This document shows, in pieces, positions 16,507-22,501 of a DNA stretch of 26,372 nt. The notes under the pieces are model-generated. The model was given only the letters and a program-made list of their open reading frames with translations. It did not search any database and was not told the origin of the DNA. This stretch comes from JAWKUK01 sp041398605 (lineage in GTDB: Bacteria > Planctomycetota > UBA1135 > GCA-002686595). Made by a program: the position numbers and the translations under genes. The stretch lies in assembly GCA_041398605.1 (NCBI GenBank), contig JAWKUK010000038.1, forward strand, positions 1 through 26,372, read 5' to 3'. Numbering within the stretch: position 1 is the stretch's first letter; the number at the start of each line of letters is the position of its first letter.

Positions 16507-16524
16507 TGGGCCCCTCCGGGCCCA
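16507..16524 (+). other. Hairpin near the IS91 right end (possible oriIS structure)
   Basis: TGGGCCC and GGGCCCA form a perfect 7-bp stem with a CTCC loop, 21 bases inside the inferred element end. A subterminal hairpin of this kind is expected at the end of IS91-type rolling-circle elements recognised by the HUH transposase. Function here is inferred. Confidence 0.4.
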
Positions 16525-16545
16525 CACAACCGACATGCGTGTCCA

Positions 16546-16902
16546 GAACTGGCTGTTTGGAAATCCTATCCGCCGGATGACGAGGCGACGATCGTGCTCC
16601 TTCATCGTCACGACCCGGTGCTTGAGCTTCAGCGCTGCGATGACCTGCAGCTCGCGGAAGACCCGGTCGGCGAGATCGTAGGTGGGCGCGACGACCCATC
16701 CGACCGAGCGCTCGAGCGGCTCCATGGCCGCCGCGATCGCCTCGTGGGCCGCGCAGATCGTCTTCCCCCAGCGCACGCCACACGCCACCACCCGGCGGGG
16801 CGCGCGCGACATGTGGACGTCGAGCTGGCCGTCGTGCGGCTCGTAGCCGATGTCTCGGAAGAACGCGAGCTTGTTCAGTGCCGGCCGCTTGCCCTTGACC
16901 AT
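16546..16902 (-). pseudogene. Phage terminase large subunit, N-terminal fragment cut by IS91
   Basis: Starts at ATG 16902 with a strong GAGGAGGAG SD embedded in the end of the upstream gene. About 119 residues of a terminase ATPase remain: YEPHDGQLDVH, the Walker A-like ACGVRWGKT, VVAPTYDLADRVF and VIRRIGFPNSQF. The frame continues into IS91 DNA but loses all terminase character after FPNSQF, exactly where GAAC abuts the element. The Walker B and nuclease portions are nowhere in the window: left of the IS91 element lies only the helicase gene. Insertion was therefore accompanied by deletion or rearrangement. The large terminase would normally package phage DNA into the prohead; this one cannot work. 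Confidence 0.72.
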
Positions 16903-16906
16903 GTGC

Positions 16907-17341
16907 CTACTCCTCCTCGTTCGAGATCCACCGGTCGTACTCGCGCCGGATCACGTCCTCGACGCTCACCGCCGAGCGGTCCGTCGGCTCCCCGATTACC
17001 AGCCGTTCCTGCTTGATCGCCAGGTCGAGCGCGCGCACGGCGTCCATCGCGCTCTCGATCGACATGCTGCGCAGGGCCTCGAGCGCCTTCGCCTGGACCG
17101 CGCGAACGGCCTTCAGGTGCCGGCGGTTGACAGCCTCGATGGACTCGACCGCCTCCTGGTCGGCTCGGGCCCGCGCCCGCGCCTCGCGCTCGCGAATGCG
17201 TTCCTGCCAGCGCTCCCGAGTGGCATGCTTCACCACCGCGCCCTTCGACACGTCGTAGCGCTCGGCGATGGCTTGGTAGGAGCGCTCGGCGCCGAGGGCG
17301 TAGTAGGTCTCGAACGCCTCCTCGGGGATCTTCCGAGTCAC
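16907..17341 (-). CDS. Putative phage terminase small subunit / HTH protein
   Basis: Encodes 144 aa. GTG 17341 overlaps the TGA of the upstream gene by 4 bp (GTGA), and the gene ends 4 bp before the terminase large-subunit start. ALGAERSYQAIAERYDVSKGAVVKHATRERW (about residues 16-46) is a helix-turn-helix of the kind used by small terminase subunits to bind packaging sites; the rest is a long charged helical segment (REREARARARADQEAVESIE), compatible with an oligomerisation region. Position and size support a small terminase role; a general phage HTH protein is the alternative. The frame extends further upstream, but that part lies inside the MTase gene. Confidence 0.65.
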   Translation of the reverse strand: MTRKIPEEAFETYYALGAERSYQAIAERYDVSKGAVVKHATRERWQERIREREARARARADQEAVESIEAVNRRHLKAVRAVQAKALEALRSMSIESAMDAVRALDLAIKQERLVIGEPTDRSAVSVEDVIRREYDRWISNEEE

Positions 17342-18600
17342 GGGCCGCGCTCCTCGGTCACCTCCGCGAAGGTCGCTCCTCCGGCTTCCAGTTTGGCTTC
17401 CTGTCCCGTCGCCAACTGCCAGCGGCGGATCGCGACGTCGACGAACACCGGCTGCTTCTCGATGGCACAGCAGCGCCGCCGGAGCTTCTCGGCCGCGATG
17501 ATCTGCGAGCCGCTGCCCGAGAACGGCTCGAGCACGATCTCGCGCGCGGTGGTGTGCTGCTCCATCGGGATCTCGAACACCCGGGTCGGCTTCTGGGTCG
17601 GGTGCTCGGCGCCAACGGGCCGCGCCTTCCCTTCCCAGTCCGCTTCCCAGACGGTGTCGAGCTGGGCGCCGAGGCGACGCGGCTTGTGGCCCTTCTGCCA
17701 CCCGAACGCGCAGGGCTCATGGCGCCAGCGGTAGTGGCTGTGGCCGAAGGTGCCGACCGGCTTCGTCCAGACGATCACCTGGTGCAGGAGGAGACCCTTG
17801 CGCTCGAACACGCCGGCGATCACCGGCTGCTTGACGTGCGCATGCCACATGTAGATCGCGGCGTCCTCGGCGAGCTGCGGGAGGGCGGCGTCGAGGACCA
17901 CCTCGAGGAAGACCCCGAGGTCAGGGATCTCCTTCTCGCGGTAGACATGGCTCCAGTCCTTGCCCGCGCCGCCCGGGCGACCGGTGCCGTCGTAGTCGAC
18001 GCAGTAGGGCGGGTCCGTCGAGAGGAGCTGGGCCCGCTCGCCGGCGAGGACGCGCGCGTAGGAGGCGGGCTGCGTGGAGTCACCGCACAGGAGGCGATGC
18101 TCCCCGAGCAGCCACAGGTCCCCCGGCCGCGAGACGGCGACGGCCGCGGGTTCGGGCGGACCGGGGTCGTCGACGTCGCGGGGAGCGCTGTCCTCGAGCT
18201 CTGCCAGGAGCGCATCGATGTCGGCCTCGTCGAAGCCGACGCCGTCGAGGGCGTCCTCGTCGCGGAGCTCGGCGAGGAGCTGGGCCAGCGCGCCCTCGTC
18301 CCACTCGGCGAACTCGGCCGTGCGGTTGTCGGCGATGCCGAACGCGGTCGCCTCGAGCGCCGAGCCCTCGAACCAGACCACGGGCACCTCTCGCATGGAG
18401 AGGCTGCGCGCCGCCTTCCAGCGCGTGTGGCCGGCGATTAGCTCGCCGTCGGGCTTGGCCACGAGGGGCTGGCGCCACCCGAAGCGCTTCAGGGACGCCG
18501 CGACGTGCGGTACGGCGGCATCGTTCCGGCGCGGGTTCGCGGGGTTCTCCCGCAGGCGGTCGAGGGGTACCCACTCGACGGCGAGGGTCGTCTTGTCCAA
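17338..18600 (-). CDS. ParB/Srx-domain fused to beta-class N6-adenine/N4-cytosine DNA methyltransferase (phage type)
   Basis: Encodes 420 aa. Start TTG 18600 is preceded by AGGA at a suitable distance; no in-frame ATG lies nearby. Residues 1-100 form a ParB/sulfiredoxin-like domain: VPLDRLRENPANPRR, then GWRQPLVAKPDGELIAGHTR with W-K-A-A. Then comes an acidic linker and a DNA methyltransferase: catalytic DPPY in LLSTDPPYCVDYDG (about residue 196), HPTQKPTRVFEIPM, and the SAM-binding LEPFSGSGSQIIAAE (about 365). The DPPY-before-FxGxG order is that of the beta group. Fusions like this are common in phages and genomic islands next to terminase genes, as here. They modify adenine or cytosine at a site that cannot be predicted, perhaps to evade host restriction. 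No restriction partner is visible. Confidence 0.9.
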   Translation of the reverse strand: MDKTTLAVEWVPLDRLRENPANPRRNDAAVPHVAASLKRFGWRQPLVAKPDGELIAGHTRWKAARSLSMREVPVVWFEGSALEATAFGIADNRTAEFAEWDEGALAQLLAELRDEDALDGVGFDEADIDALLAELEDSAPRDVDDPGPPEPAAVAVSRPGDLWLLGEHRLLCGDSTQPASYARVLAGERAQLLSTDPPYCVDYDGTGRPGGAGKDWSHVYREKEIPDLGVFLEVVLDAALPQLAEDAAIYMWHAHVKQPVIAGVFERKGLLLHQVIVWTKPVGTFGHSHYRWRHEPCAFGWQKGHKPRRLGAQLDTVWEADWEGKARPVGAEHPTQKPTRVFEIPMEQHTTAREIVLEPFSGSGSQIIAAEKLRRRCCAIEKQPVFVDVAIRRWQLATGQEAKLEAGGATFAEVTEERGP

Positions 18601-18685
18601 GTCGCAGTTCCTGCCCCATTGGGGCGACGGGGTCGCGGCGGCGCGCTTGGACGGGAGACTTGGACAGTGGCCGCTGTCGGCTGGA

Positions 18686-18800
18686 ACGTTATGCCATTAC
18701 GGCAGGGAGTTCAATGGGCTAGCGCTCTTCAGGCCTGAGATTGGGGTGCACTTGGTTCCGTCCAGCGAGCACCGCTCAAGGAATGCGCATTCAATGCGAG
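18686..18800 (-). promoter_or_regulatory. Weak promoter candidate and 12-bp palindrome upstream of the ParB-MTase gene
   Basis: On the minus strand TTGAAC (18714-18709) and TAACGT (18691-18686) are 17 bases apart, a poor but correctly spaced sigma70-like pair about 85 bases upstream of the TTG start. Further upstream, GAATGCGCATTC at 18781-18792 is a perfect palindrome followed by a partial repeat AATGCG, a possible operator. Both are suggestions only. Confidence 0.22.
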
Positions 18801-18804
18801 GTAG

Positions 18805-18823
18805 CGTGACCGCTAGTTGACCA
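18805..18823 (-). repeat. Array site R0 (inverted copy of CGGTCWAC-N3-CGGTCACG)
   Basis: Read on the minus strand, this is GGTCAAC-TAG-CGGTCACG preceded by T instead of C. It matches the composite sites at 21825-22111 with the same 11-base phase but in opposite orientation. The IS66 target duplication begins within it, so the element separated this site from the rest of the array. Confidence 0.7.
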
Positions 18824-18826
18824 AAG
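18819..18826. repeat. IS66 target-site duplication, left copy
   Basis: GACCAAAG, identical to 21554-21561, directly abuts the left terminal inverted repeat. Eight bases is the typical IS66 duplication length. Confidence 0.93.
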
Positions 18827-19102
18827 GTATGCGTCCGTCGCGGCTCCGAGGAGCCTATGGAATCGGCGCGATGCGCTCGCTCTAAGGGGGTAGGTCGGTC
18901 CCGCGGTGGCCCTGCCGCGCATGCCGACGAGGCGGGCCACCACCGGTGACGGCGACCGCGTGCGCCAGCACAGCGCGCATGCCCGCCGAGAGCGGTGGAT
19001 CCAGCACGGAACCCTCGGCGCCATCGTCGACGCAGACACCTCGGCTCCGTCGACCTCGGAGCTCCTACAGAGCCGACGGCCCAGCGCCAGCCGCCTACCG
19101 AC

Positions 19103-20713
19103 TTACGCCGCCGGGAGACCGTCGGCGGCCGCGCCTCGGGCGGCCAGCCATCGTGCGGGAGTCAACTCCACGACGCGGTCGCTCGCGGTGACGCGGATCC
19201 GCGCCAGCACGTCGGTGAGGTACTGCTCCGTGTCGATCTTCAGCGCGCGACAGGTCGCGACCAACGACGCCACGACGGCGGCCGCGCGACCACCGCGTTC
19301 GGAGCCCAGGAACAGCCAGTTGCGCCGGCCGATCGCGATCGGTCGGATTGCTCGCTCGCATCGGTTGTTCTCGAGCGGCACGACTCCGTGAGTCAGGAAC
19401 TGACCCAGCGGATCCCACTGATTCTCGAGGTACGTCAGCGCCTTGCCCAGCGAGCTGGACTCGCTGTGCCTCGAGCGCCAGTTCTCGAGCCGAACGAACA
19501 TGCGCTCGAGGATCACCGGCGCACGCGCCATCCTCATCCGCAGCCGTTCACTCGGCGCGACCCCCGACTTGTCGGCATCGCGCTCGATGTCGAAGAGATC
19601 GCCGATGTCGTGCATGAAGAGCTCCGCGACAGCGCGGTCCGACTTCAGCGCGTCGCGGAACTTTCGGAAGGCGTGCGCCCAGCAGCCGCAGATGACGAGC
19701 GTCCCGCCCGCCTTCTCTGCGGCACTCTTGTTCACTTGGAGGCCGTCGCCGACCAGGTAGCCCGCTCGCGAGTCCAGGAACGGCACGACCTCGTCCGCTG
19801 CACGGCCGCGCGTGAACTTGAAGACGATGTTCGGCGACTCGGGGCTGGAGAAGACCCACATGCGGGCTTGCCGCATCTTGCCGCCCTTCCCACCCTGGCA
19901 CTTCACGGGCGTGTCGTCGAGCTGGTGGATCTCCGCGGCGCAGAGCTCGGAGAACATCGCGTCGACGATCGGCTCGAGCAGTTCGCCGCCGCGTGCACTC
20001 CACTCGCACGTCAGGCGCCGTGGCAGGAGTAGACCGTAGCGCTGGAAGATCAGCTCCTGCCGGTACAGGGGGAGGTGGTCCTCCTGCTTGTTCGTGAGGA
20101 GAGCCGCGATGAAGCTCGCGCCAGCGACGCAGCCGTCGATCGGCATCGGAGGCATCGGCGCGACGATCGAATCGATCTTGCGCTCGGCGGCGTCGGCCGG
20201 CGATGGACCGTACACATGCCTGCGGTGAACCCGCACCTTCAGCTTCGCCCGTTCGTGGACGAGCTCCTCTTGCACCTTCTCGCCGACCACGACCAACGGC
20301 AGGCCAGTTACTGGGCAGTGGCGCTGCTCCGCGGGCAGTTCGTGGACCACCTCTTCGCGCGGCAGGAACGAGAGGTCGAGCCGCTTCGTCCTGCGTTTCG
20401 GCTTCTCGTCGTCGGAGCCCTGCTTCGGATTCGTGGGCTCCTCGGCCTTGGGATCGGCCGCCGTCGACTCGGCTGCCGGAGCGACTTCGAGCAAGTTGAG
20501 CTCGCCGAAGAGCAGGCCCTGGCCGGGAGCCGTGGCGTCGTCGCGGCGCCCGCCTGATAGAAGGCGCGCGAGCTCGCTTCGTAGCAACGCCAGGTCACGG
20601 ATCAGTCGAGCGATGGTCTCGTCGCGATCGACGAGCATCGCTTCGCGCTCCTTCAACTGGACTCGCAACTCGGCGATGTCCAGTTCGAGGGGGCGACGCT
20701 CTGTCGAGTGCAC
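19103..20713 (-). CDS. tnpC: IS66 transposase TnpC
   Basis: Encodes 536 aa. GTG 20713 follows the tnpB stop by six bases. A coiled-coil-like N-terminus (DIAELRVQLKEREAML) leads to a charged linker, then a region equivalent to the IS66 zinc-binding domain in which only one clear Cys remains (RHCPVTGLPLVVVG). The DDE-type catalytic region shows IHQLDDTPVKC, GYLVGDGLQVN, ICGCWAHAFRKF and, near the end, VPLENNRCERAIRPIAIGRR with the catalytic Glu. The conserved C-terminal IS66 segment (LVATCRALKIDTEQYLTDVL) is present. The protein appears full length and the gene intact. Confidence 0.95.
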   Translation of the reverse strand: MHSTERRPLELDIAELRVQLKEREAMLVDRDETIARLIRDLALLRSELARLLSGGRRDDATAPGQGLLFGELNLLEVAPAAESTAADPKAEEPTNPKQGSDDEKPKRRTKRLDLSFLPREEVVHELPAEQRHCPVTGLPLVVVGEKVQEELVHERAKLKVRVHRRHVYGPSPADAAERKIDSIVAPMPPMPIDGCVAGASFIAALLTNKQEDHLPLYRQELIFQRYGLLLPRRLTCEWSARGGELLEPIVDAMFSELCAAEIHQLDDTPVKCQGGKGGKMRQARMWVFSSPESPNIVFKFTRGRAADEVVPFLDSRAGYLVGDGLQVNKSAAEKAGGTLVICGCWAHAFRKFRDALKSDRAVAELFMHDIGDLFDIERDADKSGVAPSERLRMRMARAPVILERMFVRLENWRSRHSESSSLGKALTYLENQWDPLGQFLTHGVVPLENNRCERAIRPIAIGRRNWLFLGSERGGRAAAVVASLVATCRALKIDTEQYLTDVLARIRVTASDRVVELTPARWLAARGAAADGLPAA

Positions 20714-20719
20714 GATGGA

Positions 20720-21124
20720 TCAACGAACGGGCGCGAGGTTCGGTTCCCTCGAACTTGCCGAATCTCGGCTCGCATCGATCTCGCGGCGTCGCCATCGGCG
20801 CGGACGAAGCTCCTGAGCATCGAACCCTCGAAGCAGAAGGACGAGCTGCTCGATGCCGTACTCCAGAGCTGGCGCGTCGGACGTCGAGGACGGCCATGAG
20901 AATGTGCCGCGGTCAAGGCGCTTCGCGAGTACCCACACTCCGGACTCGTCGTAAGCCAAGATCTTGAGGCGCGTTCGATGCTGGTTGCAGAACACGAACG
21001 TGTCGCGGTCCATCGGCTCGGCGCCGAGTCGATTGCGCACGACGCCCGAGAGCGTGTCGAACGACTTCCGCATGTCTGTCGCGCCTAGCACGAGGAAGAC
21101 GCGTCCGTTGAAGAGGCTCAGCAT
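20720..21124 (-). CDS. tnpB: IS66 accessory protein TnpB
   Basis: Encodes 134 aa from ATG 21124, overlapping tnpA by 7 bp. RVFLVLGATDMRKSFDTLSG and RDTFVFCNQHRTRLKILAYD are the hallmarks of IS66 Orf2 (TnpB), a protein needed for transposition of this family but of unknown biochemical activity. WVLAKRLDRGTFSWP also matches. The C-terminal tail is Arg-rich and less conserved. This is unrelated to the RNA-guided TnpB of IS200/IS605. Confidence 0.95.
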   Translation of the reverse strand: MLSLFNGRVFLVLGATDMRKSFDTLSGVVRNRLGAEPMDRDTFVFCNQHRTRLKILAYDESGVWVLAKRLDRGTFSWPSSTSDAPALEYGIEQLVLLLRGFDAQELRPRRWRRREIDASRDSASSREPNLAPVR

Positions 21125-21489
21125 CCGTGCAGTACCCCGACGAGCTGTCGCAGTGAGTCGGGGTCGAACGACGAAGGCACCTCGATCGCGATCCCGTTGC
21201 CGAGTTTCACCGTAAGGGGGTCGGCGCTGCGAGCGGGGTCGACGGCGATCCGCACCTGCAGAAGCTGGGCTTCGCCATCGCTAGGCCGCTTCGACGAAGC
21301 GGGCGACACCCGCTGTTCAGCTTCCTGGCGGCGACGCCAGAGGTACAGGGTGGCGGGGCTCACGCCGATGCGCTCTGCGAACGCAGCGACGCTGAGGCGC
21401 GACCGAGCTTGGAGCGCGAGCGCGGAGCGGTACCAGCTCGCGAGGAGCGACGGGTCGTCAGGCCGGGGGCCGAGGTCGATACTGGACAT
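21118..21489 (-). CDS. tnpA: IS66 accessory protein TnpA
   Basis: Encodes 123 aa from ATG 21489. The helix-turn-helix stretch SVAAFAERIGVSPATLYLWR (about residues 34-53) followed by a basic RRQEAE segment marks it as the DNA-binding IS66 TnpA. LTVKLGNGIAIEVPSSFDPD and LRQLVGVL at the C-terminus match the usual end of the family. First gene of the element, 64 bases inside the right inverted repeat. Confidence 0.92.
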   Translation of the reverse strand: MSSIDLGPRPDDPSLLASWYRSALALQARSRLSVAAFAERIGVSPATLYLWRRRQEAEQRVSPASSKRPSDGEAQLLQVRIAVDPARSADPLTVKLGNGIAIEVPSSFDPDSLRQLVGVLHGC

Positions 21490-21553
21490 GCCCGGAGCAT
21501 GGGCACCGGATCAAGGCCGGGGAAGGGCGTGCTCTCGCGCGCGAGGGACGCTT

Positions 21554-21561
21554 ACGACCAA
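21554..21561. repeat. IS66 target-site duplication, right copy
   Basis: GACCAAAG directly follows the right end of the IS66 element and matches 18819-18826 exactly. Confidence 0.93.
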
Positions 21562-21570
21562 AGCGGCGAT

Positions 21571-21586
21571 TTCGTGACCGCGGTCA
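21571..21586. repeat. Perfect 16-bp palindrome built from two array half-sites
   Basis: CGTGACCGCGGTCACG is a perfect palindrome, made of the half-site CGGTCACG and its inverse abutted head to head. It uses the same 8-base unit as the tandem sites at 21825-22111, so it probably belongs to the same protein-binding array. Ten bases separate it from the IS66 target duplication. Confidence 0.7.
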
Positions 21587-21592
21587 CGCGCG

Positions 21593-21630
21593 AGAATCGG
21601 CCTTCTTGGGCCCGCCAAGGCCGATTTCTT
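21593..21630 (+). terminator. Intrinsic-terminator-like hairpin with T-rich tail
   Basis: AATCGGCCTT (21593-21602) and AAGGCCGATT (21615-21624) form a perfect 10-bp stem around a 12-nt loop, followed on the plus strand by TCTTCT. It looks like a rho-independent terminator, but no plus-strand gene ends here, so it may end an unseen small RNA or readthrough from the left. Confidence 0.5.
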
Positions 21631-21673
21631 CTGCGAGTCGCCCTCGATCGCGGCTTCCGGAGAGGCCCGAAAT

Positions 21674-21703
21674 CGGTATACCAGCGGTATACCAACGGTA
21701 CAC
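21674..21703 (+). repeat. Three half-sites in strict 11-bp phase (CGGTATAC, CGGTATAC, CGGTACAC)
   Basis: The units begin at 21674, 21685 and 21696, exactly 11 bases apart, and are separated by CAG and CAA. They share the CGGTnnAC core with the CGGTCWAC half-sites further right. Each of the first two contains the palindrome GGTATACC. An 11-base phase places them on one face of the helix. Confidence 0.72.
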
Positions 21704-21824
21704 TTGACCTGAAGTGAATATGCCCCTCGGGGAGGGGGTCCCGGGGACGCCGCCGACGGGGTGTGGACACCACCGTCGGGACCCACGGCTCGGCCCACCT
21801 GAGAGCAGCCCGAGAGCCGCGTTG

Positions 21825-22111
21825 CGGTCAACCAGCGGTTACGCCCGAGGGCTCGGGGCGCGACGCGCGGCGCTCCCGAGGGTGAGCCTCACCACCGGCG
21901 CTGGCCCCGCCGGAAGAGCCTAGGGCGGTCTACTGCCGGTCACGGCGACGGGTGCGGCGAGCCAGGTGCCGAGCGGGACGTTGGGTCCAGGCGCGGCCGC
22001 CGCGGGATCCCCTGCGGTCTACTTCCGGTCACGCCCCCTCATCGATGCGCCCTCGGCCCAGAGGAGGAGCGATCGGCCCGCGGGCCCCGGAGCGGTCAAC
22101 CTGCGGTCACG
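21825..22111 (+). repeat. Array of four composite sites CGGTCWAC-N3-CGGTCACG
   Basis: Sites at 21825-21843, 21926-21944, 22015-22033 and 22093-22111 each contain two half-sites 11 bases apart. The first halves are CGGTCAAC or CGGTCTAC, and the second halves are CGGTCACG (CGGTTACG in the first site). Starts are 101, 89 and 78 bases apart. The intervening DNA differs in sequence but is rich in palindromes, such as GGCCCGCGGGCC, GGTGAGCCTCACC and GCGGCCGC. No gene is supportable across 21562-22111. The pattern fits a binding array for a DNA-binding protein (origin iterons, centromere or operators); which of these cannot be decided here. Confidence 0.75.
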
Positions 22112-22501
22112 GGGCACCGGCGCGGAGAAGGTCGCATATCCCACAGTATGCGTCGTTTAGGCTCTCGACGTGACGCCGTGTGAACCGGCCACGCGAGTAT
22201 GGCCGCCATCCCGTCGTAGCGCAGCGCGGAACAACTCGCTGGACCTACGCTCCGTGCCTCCACGCGAGTTCCTCATTCCATTCCTGCGTCAGGATAACTG
22301 GGCCCCCTGAATCTGCACGCGCCCCGATACCTCAAGCGCCGCGTTGCTGCCCGCCAGCATCGGCCTACCGCGCTCCGGCTGACTCCGCCGGGGAAAGGGC
22401 TCTCCGTGTGGGGCTTGCCGGAGCTCGATCTCTGCGGAGTGTTGCTGCACTACTAACAGACGTTGGATCAAGGTCTGGACTTCAGGAATTGACAGATGCT
22501 C
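22112..22501. other. Intergenic stretch without a supportable gene
   Basis: This 390-base segment lies between the repeat array and the 3' end of the FG-GAP-type gene. A 60-codon minus-strand frame at 22289-22471 ends in GSNAALEVSGRVQIQGAQLS, which reads like a protein C-terminus and could be a decayed gene end, but it has no ribosome-binding site and no recognisable family. No RNA gene or clear terminator was seen. Confidence 0.35.

Larger units (their letters stand above)
14582..16545 (+). mobile_element. IS91-family insertion sequence (boundaries approximate)
   Basis: The right boundary at 16545 is inferred from three observations: homology of the terminase gene breaks exactly there; the next four bases are GAAC, a tetranucleotide known as an IS91 insertion target; and a GC-rich hairpin at 16507-16524 lies just inside the end, as expected for an IS91 ori-type terminus. 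The outermost bases at this end are GTCCA. A matching TGGAC occurs at 14582, which I take tentatively as the left end; this is weak. IS91 elements move by rolling-circle replication and make no target duplication, so boundaries cannot be confirmed from flanks. Confidence 0.45.
18827..21553 (-). mobile_element. Complete IS66-family insertion sequence (2727 bp)
   Basis: The left end GTATGCGTCCGTCGCG and the inverted right end GTAAGCGTCCCTCGCG are matching terminal inverted repeats beginning with the GTA trinucleotide usual for IS66. An exact 8-bp duplication, GACCAAAG, flanks the element. It carries the complete three-gene set tnpA, tnpB and tnpC in order on the minus strand. About 276 bases between the tnpC stop and the left end contain no gene. 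The element sits in non-coding DNA between a ParB-MTase gene and the repeat array. Confidence 0.95.

Noticed and set aside
20720..21124. TnpB as an RNA-guided nuclease (IS200/IS605 type)
   Set aside because: The sequence is IS66 Orf2 with the TDMRKSFDTL and FVFCNQHRTRLKIL motifs; the shared name is a coincidence.
21674..22111. CRISPR-like regularly spaced repeats
   Set aside because: Repeats are only 19 bases, degenerate, built of two half-sites, with spacers shrinking from 101 to 78 bases and partly in inverted orientation; no cas gene is present.
21825..22111. Integron attC array
   Set aside because: The GTTRRRY/RYYYAAC core sites are missing and there are no cassettes or integrase.
22289..22471. 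60-codon minus-strand frame ending in a protein-like C-terminus
   Set aside because: Too short, no ribosome-binding site, no recognised family; kept only as a remark on the intergenic region.
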